DNA of 64,000 nt from Oscillospiraceae bacterium. GTDB lineage: Bacteria > Bacillota > Clostridia > Oscillospirales > Ruminococcaceae. Location of the stretch: contig JAQUYD010000002.1 in assembly GCA_028692035.1 (NCBI GenBank), positions 62,001 to 126,000 of the forward strand, read 5' to 3'. A program made the position numbers and the translations under genes. This document shows positions 8,787-17,761 of this stretch, in pieces. How positions within the stretch are numbered: the first letter of the stretch is position 1; each line of letters starts with the position of its first letter. The notes under the pieces were generated by a model, which saw only the letters and a program-made list of their open reading frames with translations, was not told where the DNA came from and ran no database searches.

Positions 8787-9332
8787 CTATTTCTTGTCTT
8801 TGAACAGATTCCCACCACTACAATCAATTCCTACAATCAGCGGAAAATCCTCGAACGCCAACCGTTTTACCGATTCGCATCCCAAATCCTCAAAGGCAAT
8901 GACCTCGCATTTCTTGATGCACTTTGCCGCTAGCGCGCCTGCACCGCCCAATGCACAGAAATAAATCGCTTTGTTCCGGATAATCGCTTCGCATACCGCG
9001 TCGCTCCGCTGCCCTTTTCCGATCATGCACTTTAACCCCATATCCAACAGCCGCGGCGCATATGGATCCATCCGGCCCGCCGTTGTCGGCCCGCAGGCGC
9101 CAATGGCCAGGTGAGGCGGCGTGCCCGTAGGCCCGGCATAGTAGATGGCCGCCCCTTTGATGTCAAAGGGGAGAGGATCCCCCTGATCCAACAGGGCAAA
9201 ATAACGCTTGTGCGCCGCATCCCGAGAAGTATAAACGGTTCCAGACAGCAACACCCGATCCCCTGCGTGGAGTCTCGGGGCCCATTCGCTCAGCTGACTG
9301 ACATTGATTTTGATTGCATCCATTTTGAACAC
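8787..9332 (-). CDS. Fe-S hydro-lyase, class I fumarase/tartrate dehydratase beta-subunit type
   Basis: LLSGTVYTSRDAAHKR...YYAGPTGTPPHLAIGACGPTTAGRMDPY; start may be ATG at 9323. Confidence 0.9.
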   Translation of the reverse strand: MFKMDAIKINVSQLSEWAPRLHAGDRVLLSGTVYTSRDAAHKRYFALLDQGDPLPFDIKGAAIYYAGPTGTPPHLAIGACGPTTAGRMDPYAPRLLDMGLKCMIGKGQRSDAVCEAIIRNKAIYFCALGGAGALAAKCIKKCEVIAFEDLGCESVKRLAFEDFPLIVGIDCSGGNLFKDKK

Positions 9333-9362
9333 CTTTCCTGTCTCATGTTTTATCAGGGGGAC

Positions 9363-10061
9363 TCACCGAAAATTTTGGTCAAAATGAAACGGCGCAAAAG
9401 TATGCTTTTCTTCGGCGGTCTGCCCGGCAGACTCCCGTTCCGGCGTAATGCCAAGCTTTCCCAATTTCTGATCCAAAAGCTCCAGCGTATCCCGCAGCTC
9501 TTCGCGCAGCTGTTCCACATTCTGTTTAAATTGCAGAAAATCCGTGTTCATTTTTTCCAAGCGCTCTTCCTTTTCCCTCGTTACCGCGCTAGCCTCTTCT
9601 TTTGCCTGTGCCACAATACGGTCCGCCTGCTGTTTGGCGTCGATTACCAGGGAGCCTACCTTCATGGCGATTTCATCGTATTTCTGCGCTTTAAATGAAT
9701 GGCTTTCCGCTTGGAATTGGAGCTTCTGTATCCGATCTCCATGCAGCTTCAGTTCTTCGTCTTTCGCAGCCAACAGTTTTTGCTGCCGGGCGATTTCCAG
9801 GTTCAGCTGATCGACCAGCGCCGTCATCTCTTGGGATTTTTGCTGTTTTTCCTTCTCCAATTTCTGCGCGGCGGCCTGCTCTTCCTCTGTTGGGATCTGA
9901 CCTTTTAACTGCGCAACCTGCGCTTCTAGCATCGCGATTTTTCCATCCAATTCCGTCTTTAGCTTCTGGCTGTTGGCATTCATTTGATCGATATAGCTTA
10001 AAACGGCCGCCTTTTGAAACCCGCCAAAAGCGGACGTTTTAAAAATCACCGGATTGCTCAT
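9363..10061 (-). CDS. DivIVA-like coiled-coil protein
   Basis: MSNPVIFKTSAFGGFQKAAVLSYIDQMNANSQKLKTELDGKI..., long coiled coil. Confidence 0.7.
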   Translation of the reverse strand: MSNPVIFKTSAFGGFQKAAVLSYIDQMNANSQKLKTELDGKIAMLEAQVAQLKGQIPTEEEQAAAQKLEKEKQQKSQEMTALVDQLNLEIARQQKLLAAKDEELKLHGDRIQKLQFQAESHSFKAQKYDEIAMKVGSLVIDAKQQADRIVAQAKEEASAVTREKEERLEKMNTDFLQFKQNVEQLREELRDTLELLDQKLGKLGITPERESAGQTAEEKHTFAPFHFDQNFR

Positions 10062-10267
10062 ACCATATCCTCCCATCAAGATCCATCCACACGTTTGGAT
10101 CCTGCTGTTTCACACCAGCCAAATATTTTCGGCATCATCGGCGTTTATTGTTTATATTATAGCATGCTCTGGGCAAAAATAAAAGAAAAAGCGATAGAAA
10201 AGCTTATCTTTTCCTATTTTTTGTCCTGGCCCGTTTTTCCTCGTTGCCAGGAGGGACGAGACCCCGC

Positions 10268-10834
10268 CTATTTTTTCTTTTCCACTTTCTTTTCCGCTGT
10301 AGGAAACTCTTGCTCCACCAAGGCGTTACACATCCTTTGCGTCACATAGGAAATCCAGGAAAGTTGCAGCAAAAGCAGTGCTTTTTTTTCAGGAGAATCC
10401 ACCGGCCCCCGCGCTAAAAGCGCTTCCAACAAGCCAGACAGCATCTGGGCGTTTGGCTGCCTGCTCTCCAGATATCCTCCATAAAGCCCTTCCCACATCT
10501 GCTCGGCAGCAAGCGTCTCCTTCTCGTCCGGCCCGCTCAGGCCCTGCATTACGCCTTTGATCTGCTGGATGGAAAGCGTCTGCTTCAACCGGTAAATCAG
10601 CAACATCTGCAAAATGTGCTCCTTCGAATACTTTTTCCCTTTGATTGGCTTTAGCAGCCCTTCTTTGCTGTAATTGTTGATCATCGTTTTGGTTAAAAGG
10701 CCGTCTGGCTCCTGGGTCTTATCCGCAAACAGCGTAGTAATCTGATCCATATATAGGTCCAGATCCGGCAGATCTGCCACTTCGACCTCTTTCTGCTGGA
10801 GCGGCTTTTTCAAAACCTGCAACAATTCCTCCAT
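10268..10834 (-). CDS. DUF1836 family protein (MerR-like N-terminus)
   Basis: YMDQITTLFADKTQ...LLTKTMINNYSKEGLLKPIKGKKYSKEHILQMLLIYRLKQTLSIQQI. Confidence 0.85.
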   Translation of the reverse strand: MEELLQVLKKPLQQKEVEVADLPDLDLYMDQITTLFADKTQEPDGLLTKTMINNYSKEGLLKPIKGKKYSKEHILQMLLIYRLKQTLSIQQIKGVMQGLSGPDEKETLAAEQMWEGLYGGYLESRQPNAQMLSGLLEALLARGPVDSPEKKALLLLQLSWISYVTQRMCNALVEQEFPTAEKKVEKKK

Positions 10835-11064
10835 TTTTTCAAATGCCCCTTTCCCTCAACGCCGACAAGCGCCCTCTATGCCGGATCCTTCCCTCTAAAG
10901 GCGGAGATCCACACTATGTTGCTAGCCGCATCGGCTAAGCTCTTCCGGTCTTCTTCACAATTGATATTATTATATCTCATGACAAAAGAAATTACAATCC
11001 GCTATTGCAAGTACCGGAAGAAGGTGGTAGTATAAATATATAATATAGTTTTAAATACTACATA

Positions 11065-11739
11065 ATGAAATATGGAGGCAATATGATGTCTTATTTTATG
11101 AAAAAAGCCCGGGAGCCGATCAGCAGCTATACACATTTTATCGGCGCGATTGTATTCGGCATTGGCGCAATATTGCTCTTTATAAAAGCGTTTACCAATG
11201 GTGAAACCGACAGCCGCACGCTTCTTTCCCTGTTGGCCTTTGGCTGTTCGATTACCGCTCTGTATAGCGCCAGCGCTATTTACCACTTCAGCAATCAGCC
11301 GCCAAAGATCGTTTATCATCTTCGGAAACTGGACCATTCTATGATTTACGTGCTGATTGCCGGGACCTATACGCCGATCCTTATGACCTATCTGGATCCG
11401 CCGAAGGGCACGATGTTTACCGCTGCGATCTGGATCGCCGCCGCTATCGGCATTGTGATGAAATTGTGCTGGTTTAACGCTCCCCGCTGGATCACTACTA
11501 CCCTGTATCTGCTGATGGGCTGGGCCATTCTGGCAGATGTTTCCATCTTTTCCCGCATGAGTACCGGAGCTTTGTGGCTGCTGGTGCTGGGCGGCGTGTC
11601 CTATACTGTCGGCGGTATCATTTACGGAATCAAAAAGCCAAACCTCTCCGCCAAGCTGGGGTTCCATGAGCTGTTCCACCTCTTCGTGCTGGGCGGCAGC
11701 TTATTCCACTATTTACTGGTGCTCATTTATATTGCTTAG
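11065..11739 (+). CDS. Hemolysin III family (PAQR-like) membrane protein
   Basis: REPISSYTHFIGAIVFGIGAILL...SAIYHFSN...LDHSMIYVLIAGTYTPI...HELFHLFVLGGSLFHYLLV. Confidence 0.93.
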   Translation: MKYGGNMMSYFMKKAREPISSYTHFIGAIVFGIGAILLFIKAFTNGETDSRTLLSLLAFGCSITALYSASAIYHFSNQPPKIVYHLRKLDHSMIYVLIAGTYTPILMTYLDPPKGTMFTAAIWIAAAIGIVMKLCWFNAPRWITTTLYLLMGWAILADVSIFSRMSTGALWLLVLGGVSYTVGGIIYGIKKPNLSAKLGFHELFHLFVLGGSLFHYLLVLIYIA

Positions 11740-11821
11740 AGCGCATTTTGACGCTTTTTTTGTCCATACTAAACCTGCGGACATGCTGCATTGTTCCGTT
11801 TTCCTTTGGGAGGGCCTGAAT

Positions 11822-11962
11822 ATGAATGAACGACCTGCGCAAAAAAACGAATTGAAAGATGCACCTCTGCCTACAGTTACCAACGATCCGTTGGCGGTAG
11901 GATCCCCGCACCCTCCATTCGGCAAAAAAACAAGCCCGGAGGAACTGTGGGAAAAAGATTAA
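11822..11962 (+). CDS. Small hypothetical protein (46 aa)
   Basis: MNERPAQKNELKDAPLPTVTNDPLAVGSPHPPFGKKTSPEELWEKD; GGGAGG upstream. Confidence 0.4.
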   Translation: MNERPAQKNELKDAPLPTVTNDPLAVGSPHPPFGKKTSPEELWEKD

Positions 11963-12365
11963 GCCAACAGGAAAAGTCCGTATCCACGGCCAGAGCATAG
12001 GAAACCCATTTCAAAACAAAAGATTCCTGTGCGGGGAGGGCAGCGTCAAAACGCTGTCCTCCTTTTTCCTTATGCTGATCCTTTTCAGCATATCCGCCAG
12101 GCCAAATGAAACGCAACAAATGCGGTCAAATCGCTGCTGGGCACTGTAACCGGCAGCCTCTTCAGAGCGACGGTTCAAAAACGTTATTTCCTGGTCTGGG
12201 TACGCACATTTATAGTCCCTACTGCCTGCCTCACCCCGCTTTGCGCGCAGATTGGCTGATATGGGGTTTCAAGGGAGCTTTCAGTGCAGTCTGGCGTGTC
12301 TGCGCCGGTTCTTTCGAGGATGACGGATTTGGCAAGGACCTGGCGCGGATTCCAGACCAATCAGT

Positions 12366-12597
12366 TTAATAGTTTAATATTGCATATTCTGTTTTGGTGT
12401 CAAACGGCTTGGCCACATAATCTGCGGCGCCGCCAGCAACAATTTTACTTTATCCTAATAGCCACCTTTGCGCTGACGACAATCGCAGGAATATTTCTGA
12501 TTTTGGGCGCACTTCTTCACCTGAAAGACCCGGCAGTGTGAGATCCAGCAAGACCAAATCCGGCTGCCTTTTTCAGCAACATACAAAGCCTCCGTGC
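12366..12597 (-). pseudogene. Decayed response-regulator receiver (REC) domain
   Basis: Minus-strand fragments in different frames in the right order: EALYVAEK / QPDLVLLDLTLPGLSGEEVR / IPAIVVSAKVAI / AGGAADYVAKPFDTKTEY. Confidence 0.75.
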
Positions 12598-12627
12598 TGG
12601 AATAGGCACGGAGGCTTTGTATGTTGC
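12576..12627 (-). terminator. Hairpin downstream of asparaginase gene
   Basis: GCAACATACAAAGCCTCCGTGC-8 nt-GCACGGAGGCTTTGTATGTTGC, 22-bp perfect stem. Confidence 0.75.
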
Positions 12628-12630
12628 AAT

Positions 12631-13629
12631 TTACCGCGGCAGTGCGATTTCCCCTGCTAGATTCTGTGCAAAAATTGCCCGCACTTCTTCTAAATCGCCC
12701 GTTCTTCCCAGCGCCCACATCAGTTTGGTCACCGCCGCCTCACTGGTCATGTCGTAGCCCTGGATCACGCCCTTTTCCAACGCCAGCCGCCCGGTCTGGT
12801 AGATCGAAAAATCGCTGCGTTCATATAGGCACTGGCTGCACACCACCACCGCGATGCCATGCTCCACCAGGTTTTGCAACTGGGAAACCAAATCCCGCCG
12901 GATAAAGTGCAATCCCCCGGCGCCAAACGCCTCCACCACGATTCCCTTGTAATTCATGTGCAACAGCATATCAAAAATTTCTGGGTTTAGCCCGGGAGTC
13001 AGTTTTACAAGCACCACATCACCGCACAACCGCTGCTCTGGGCGGAACGGGCCGGTCAAAGGTGGAAGGGCCGCCTGGTTTAAACGAAGTCCGGTGGAAT
13101 CCACTGTGGCCGCATAAGGCCCGTTTACGCTTTCAAAGGCATCAAACCCGGTCGTCCGCACCTTGACCGCGCGGGAGCCCAAAATTACTTTGCGGTTGAA
13201 CGCTACAAATACGCCCGGCGCACCGCTAGCCGCCATGGCAAAAGCGCAGCGCAGGTTCTCCACCCCATCGGTCAATGGATGCAGAATCGGCAGCTGGGAA
13301 CCGGTAAGCACCACCGGGATCGGAATGTTGTGCAGCATAAAGGAGAGCACCGATGCGGTGTACGCCATCGTATCGGTGCCGTGGGTGACCACGATCCCGT
13401 CATACCCACCGTGCAGCTGGCTAATCTGCCCGGCGATAAACTGCCATTCCTCCGGCTGGATATTGGAGCTGTCCAAGTTGAGGATATCCTTAAAATCAAC
13501 TTCGTAGTTGAAGGTAATCCCTTCGATCATGTGGGCCAGGCCACCGCTTTGCAACGACGGCTCCAACCCATCCTCGCCCGGCGTGGAAGCGATTGTCCCC
13601 CCTGTGGTCAGCAGCAAAATCTTTTTCAA
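12631..13629 (-). CDS. Asparaginase
   Basis: TTG start: LKKILLLTTGGTIASTPGEDGLEPS... VVTHGTDTMAYTAS..., both asparaginase signature motifs. Confidence 0.93.
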   Translation of the reverse strand: MKKILLLTTGGTIASTPGEDGLEPSLQSGGLAHMIEGITFNYEVDFKDILNLDSSNIQPEEWQFIAGQISQLHGGYDGIVVTHGTDTMAYTASVLSFMLHNIPIPVVLTGSQLPILHPLTDGVENLRCAFAMAASGAPGVFVAFNRKVILGSRAVKVRTTGFDAFESVNGPYAATVDSTGLRLNQAALPPLTGPFRPEQRLCGDVVLVKLTPGLNPEIFDMLLHMNYKGIVVEAFGAGGLHFIRRDLVSQLQNLVEHGIAVVVCSQCLYERSDFSIYQTGRLALEKGVIQGYDMTSEAAVTKLMWALGRTGDLEEVRAIFAQNLAGEIALPR

Positions 13630-13828
13630 ATTGATCGGTCCTTTCCGGTTTTCTCTGCTTTTAAATATAGCCGATTCCGTCGGATTTTGCAAGAAATCTC
13701 TCAAAGGGCGGTCGCATTTCCATTTGTGGTTTTCCCTTCCCTGTGATACACTAAAATAGTAGATGGTTTTGGCTCATAATCGGCGCGAATTTCCCCATAC
13801 TAAGAAAAAACAAAAGGAGATTTGCCAT

Positions 13829-14020
13829 ATGAAAGCTTCCATCGACCGGGAGGGCTGCATCGGCTGCACCTTATGTGCCACCATCTGCCCCGACGTGTTT
13901 TTCATGGCTGACGACGGCAAGGCCGACGTCAGCCAAACGCCCGTGCCCGAATCGGCCCGCAATAGCGCCCAAAGCGCCCGCGACCAATGCCCCGTATCTG
14001 TCATTGACATCGAAGAATAA
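13829..14020 (+). CDS. Ferredoxin
   Basis: MKASIDREGCIGCTLCATICPDVFFMADDGKADV...ARDQCPVSVIDIEE; RBS AAAAGGAG. Confidence 0.95.
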   Translation: MKASIDREGCIGCTLCATICPDVFFMADDGKADVSQTPVPESARNSAQSARDQCPVSVIDIEE

Positions 14021-14044
14021 CCCGCCCGGAAAGGAATTTTTACC

Positions 14045-15106
14045 ATGAGACAGCTTTTGCTTGACAACTTTCATGCCTATCCGCTGATGCAACCGCAGGA
14101 TTGTGTGAAGCTCCTCTATCAAAGCCATTTTGGCTGTGGCCATTTTGTTGCGGACCCGCCACAGGCACTGGCGCGGCTGCAAACGGAATACCGTCCCTGC
14201 CCCCATACTGACGCTCCCCTGTTCGAGCCGCTAGGCGGCGGATACTGCCGCTTGAACCTCTCCGCTTTGGACGAGGCCGATCTTTCTCTGGACACGCTCT
14301 GCCGCCTGTTTATCTATTCCTCTGGCCAGCAGGTATCCGGCCGGGACTCTTTTTTGGCTGATCTCGCCTTGCTGGACGCCATGGTCCAGCAACGGCAGCT
14401 GCCCTTGGACGCTGCCCAATGGGCGCATTTTCTGGCCCAATACCGGGCCGACGGGTATCCCGCCGTCAGCCACAGCAGCGCCTACCGGGAGGCATATCAT
14501 CCCGCTTACCGTGTTTTGCATCAGAGCTGCCAGAATGATTGGCCGGTTCTGACCGCCATTGACCGCCTTCTCCGACAACAGGGCGGCGGCGCCATCGCCA
14601 TTGACGGCGGAAGCGGCACTGGAAAAAGCCATCTTGCTGGAATGCTGGCTGCCGTCTTTCCAGCATCAGTCGTTCATATGGACGATTTCTTTTTGCAAGG
14701 GTTCCAGCGCACCCCACAGCGGCTGGCCGAACCTGGTGGCAATCTTGATTATGAGCGGTTTTTAGCGCAGGTTGTCCCCTATCTGGGGACGGAAGATGCT
14801 TTTTCTTATGACATTTTCGATTGCTCCTGCGGAAAGCTGTCCGGCAAACAGGCGGTAGCGCCCCTTCCCCTTCGCATTGTAGAGGGGGTTTACAGCCAAC
14901 ATCCCAAATGGAGCGGGCAGTTCGACCTGAAAGTTTTCCTCACCGCAGACCGCGCAATCCGCTTAAAACGGATCGAAGCGCGCAGCGGCAGCTTTCTGCT
15001 CAAACGGTTCCAGGAAGAATGGATTCCCAAGGAGGATCTGTACTTTGACACCTTTTCGATCCCTCGCCTAGCGGATTTAGCCATTGACACCGGCACATTC
15101 TTTTAA
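14045..15106 (+). CDS. Uridine kinase-like P-loop protein with uncharacterised N-terminal domain
   Basis: C-terminal half: GGAIAIDGGSGTGKSHLAGML...VVHMDDFFLQG...LRIVEGVYSQHP; about 175 aa N-terminal extension. Confidence 0.8.
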   Translation: MRQLLLDNFHAYPLMQPQDCVKLLYQSHFGCGHFVADPPQALARLQTEYRPCPHTDAPLFEPLGGGYCRLNLSALDEADLSLDTLCRLFIYSSGQQVSGRDSFLADLALLDAMVQQRQLPLDAAQWAHFLAQYRADGYPAVSHSSAYREAYHPAYRVLHQSCQNDWPVLTAIDRLLRQQGGGAIAIDGGSGTGKSHLAGMLAAVFPASVVHMDDFFLQGFQRTPQRLAEPGGNLDYERFLAQVVPYLGTEDAFSYDIFDCSCGKLSGKQAVAPLPLRIVEGVYSQHPKWSGQFDLKVFLTADRAIRLKRIEARSGSFLLKRFQEEWIPKEDLYFDTFSIPRLADLAIDTGTFF

Positions 15107-15130
15107 AACCGGGCCATATCCATCCCCCAG

Positions 15131-15166
15131 AAAACACGCCATGCTTTTCGCATGGCGTGTTTTTTT
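15131..15166. terminator. Intrinsic terminator
   Basis: AAAACACGCCATGCTTTTCGCATGGCGTGTTTTTTTT. Confidence 0.85.
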
Positions 15167-15200
15167 TGATAGCTGTCAACCTCCCAGTTACCTTTTCCCC

Positions 15201-16421
15201 TTATCCTGCAACCACTCGTTTTCGCTTGGTAAAGGCCACCGGCAAAAACACCAATACGGCCATCACAGCCGCGATCATCGCAAACAAGGATAGCGCGACC
15301 AACCCTTGTAGATCCAAAATAAAGCCGGCCGTGTAACTGCCAATGATGCCGCCTAAAGCCGAAGTCATGGCCGTCCCTAAGGAGATCGCCGTCACATTCA
15401 GCTGCTTGGGGGTGTTCTGGCAAATGTACTCTACAAAAATATAGACATAGGCCCCGTAGCTGATCCCCTCTGCCAAACGCCCAGCCACCAACAGCGGCAT
15501 GGAAGAAGCAAGCAGGAAAAAGAAATTTTTCAGCACAACGCCGGACAAAGCGAACAGGTGCAGCCCGCCCAGCGGGTACCGGCGCATGATCCGCCCCATG
15601 ATCATCATAGACGGGAACTCAACCATTGCGGAAAAGAACATCAGCATCCCCAACCCGCCGCTGTCTGCGCCGATATTGGCCACATAGTTGCTGATAAAGC
15701 AGCCGGTGGATTTGTTGGCAATCTGATACAACAGGCAGCTGAGGATAAAAAAGAGATACGCCTTATTTTTCAGCAGAAGCTTCGTTGCCTCCAATCCTGA
15801 GAGCTGCCGGATCTCTTCCTGCCCTCGGACCGCTTCCTGCTTTTTGTTGCGGCAGGGGGTCTCTTCCAATAGACACACGCACACACACATCAGCACGGCG
15901 AACAAAAGAAAGCTTGGCGCAATGATCTCGTCGCCCAATATGGCGATGACGTTGCCAAAAGCCAGCGCTGTCAGCGCATACAAAATCGATCCGGCGCTGC
16001 GCGTCAACGGATACTGAACCTGTGGATCTTCTTCTCGAAGAGCCATTGTCCAGGAATCAATCAAAGGAGCCGCGGGGTAAAACAAAATAGACTGCAGAAC
16101 AATCGCCCCGTAGCACAAAACCGGGCTGGCCACCGACGTTTGGAGCAAAAATGCCACTGGGACGGCCAGCGCCGTCGTCAAAAGCAAAAACTTTTTGCAG
16201 GTGATGAAGGTATCGGTCAAATAGCCGATCAGCGGCTGTGTGACCAGCGTTGCCACTGCGATCAATACCTGCGCCTGCGCACACTGCACATTGCTGTATC
16301 CATGGTTTTGCATATACAAAACCAAAAATCCAAAATAGGTGCAATAGGCACACCAGTAAAACCCCTGGACGCCCATTAGCAGCAGATTTTTTCGTCCCAA
16401 AACCCCAAGCAGCCTGCGCAT
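15201..16421 (-). CDS. MFS transporter (12 TM)
   Basis: About 12 TM segments, MFS layout, GYLTDTFITCKKFLLL loop. Confidence 0.8.
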   Translation of the reverse strand: MRRLLGVLGRKNLLLMGVQGFYWCAYCTYFGFLVLYMQNHGYSNVQCAQAQVLIAVATLVTQPLIGYLTDTFITCKKFLLLTTALAVPVAFLLQTSVASPVLCYGAIVLQSILFYPAAPLIDSWTMALREEDPQVQYPLTRSAGSILYALTALAFGNVIAILGDEIIAPSFLLFAVLMCVCVCLLEETPCRNKKQEAVRGQEEIRQLSGLEATKLLLKNKAYLFFILSCLLYQIANKSTGCFISNYVANIGADSGGLGMLMFFSAMVEFPSMMIMGRIMRRYPLGGLHLFALSGVVLKNFFFLLASSMPLLVAGRLAEGISYGAYVYIFVEYICQNTPKQLNVTAISLGTAMTSALGGIIGSYTAGFILDLQGLVALSLFAMIAAVMAVLVFLPVAFTKRKRVVAG

Positions 16422-16569
16422 TCGGATTCCTTCCCCTCGACGGCTCTTCGCCGCTTCTTTTGAATTTTACAACAGGATACCATACTTTTTTCCGCTCGTA
16501 AAGAAAAAATATCTAGACGGATCCCCTTGATAAAATATTGCAAAAAATTCTGCCTTTTGGGGCAAAAAT

Positions 16570-16606
16570 AAGAAAATCCCCGCCAAAAAGGCGGGGATTT
16601 TCTTAT
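16570..16606. terminator. Intrinsic terminator
   Basis: AAGAAAATCCCCGCCAAAAAGGCGGGGATTTTCTTATTTTT. Confidence 0.85.
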
Positions 16607-17040
16607 TTTTTTTCTTCCATATAGGTTCGCCAGCTGCCGTGCGTCAATTCCACTACCGGATTTTCCGAAGATCCCAGGTCATCCGGTACATAGTAGTAGA
16701 CGTAAGCTTCTTCCATTTTTCCGGTTTCCAGGTTTTCCACCGGCAAAAGGATTCGGGCGTATTCATTGCGGGGATCGTCCGGCCCATGGTAGCCTTCGAT
16801 GTCGTCCATCTGGTCGATTACCGCCGCAAAATCTTTTAGCTCGACCAGTTCGCCATAAACCCAGCCTTCCCCTTCTTTAATCGCCGGGTACCCCCGGTCA
16901 ACCATATGCCAAACTCGGCCTCGGGTCCGGGCGGGAACCATCGATTTCTCCTGCCCTACCAGCGCCTTGTCATAATTGTAAAAGCCCCTCATCAATGTCC
17001 CATATACAAACATTTTTTTCGGAGCAGTCGGTTTTCTCAT
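16603..17040 (-). CDS. Gamma-glutamylcyclotransferase-like (AIG2/GGCT fold) protein
   Basis: MFVYGTLMRGFYNYDK...DQMDDIEGY...YVYYYVPDD. Confidence 0.85.
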   Translation of the reverse strand: MRKPTAPKKMFVYGTLMRGFYNYDKALVGQEKSMVPARTRGRVWHMVDRGYPAIKEGEGWVYGELVELKDFAAVIDQMDDIEGYHGPDDPRNEYARILLPVENLETGKMEEAYVYYYVPDDLGSSENPVVELTHGSWRTYMEEKK

Positions 17041-17684
17041 CAGTGAATTTCGCCTCCTACGGCATGGATATCCTTTTCGTTTTTCACAATCGCCTCAACG
17101 GCCGCTTCCAGCGCTTCGGTGATATCCGCTAGCGCCATGGACGCCACATTGGGTTTGGTTACAACCTGATTGGTAATAAACGGCACATGGATAAACCCGC
17201 CACGCACGCCAGGAAATTCTTTGTGGATATAATATAGCACGCCATACATCACATGGTTGCATACAAAAGTTCCCGCCGAATTGGACAGCGTAGAAGGCAA
17301 GCCCTTTGCTTTGATCGCCTCCACCATCGCTTTCACCGGCAGATTGGAAAAATAAGCCGGTTCCCCATCAGCAAAGACCGGCGCATCCACCGGCTGGTTG
17401 CCCTCATTGTCTTTGATCCGCGCATCGTCCACGTTGATGGCCACCCGCTCCGGCGTTACGCCAAAACGGCCGCCTGCCTGGCCAATGCTTAAAACCACGT
17501 CCGGTTTTTCAGCTTTCATCGCCTCGTGGATTTTTTCCACCGATTTATGAAAAACCGTTGGAATTTCCAGCTTTACGATTTTTGCGCCGGCGATTTCGTT
17601 TTTCATCAGCTTGACCGCTTCCAACGCTGGGTTTACCGGTTCTCCGCCGAACGGATCGAAACCTGTAATCAGAATCTTCATCAT
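17040..17684 (-). CDS. pcp: Pyroglutamyl-peptidase I
   Basis: [24 protein letters not shown]...[35 protein letters not shown]...[15 protein letters not shown]. Confidence 0.97.
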   Translation of the reverse strand: MMKILITGFDPFGGEPVNPALEAVKLMKNEIAGAKIVKLEIPTVFHKSVEKIHEAMKAEKPDVVLSIGQAGGRFGVTPERVAINVDDARIKDNEGNQPVDAPVFADGEPAYFSNLPVKAMVEAIKAKGLPSTLSNSAGTFVCNHVMYGVLYYIHKEFPGVRGGFIHVPFITNQVVTKPNVASMALADITEALEAAVEAIVKNEKDIHAVGGEIH

Positions 17685-17761
17685 TTGCTCCTTTCAGGAT
17701 AGGATGATAACACCGCACAGCCCAAAAAGCGCTGTGCGGCATTCATCGTTATAATAAGGAA

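Noticed and set aside
11002-11679. 225-aa minus-strand ORF
   Set aside because: Antisense to the well-supported hemolysin III gene
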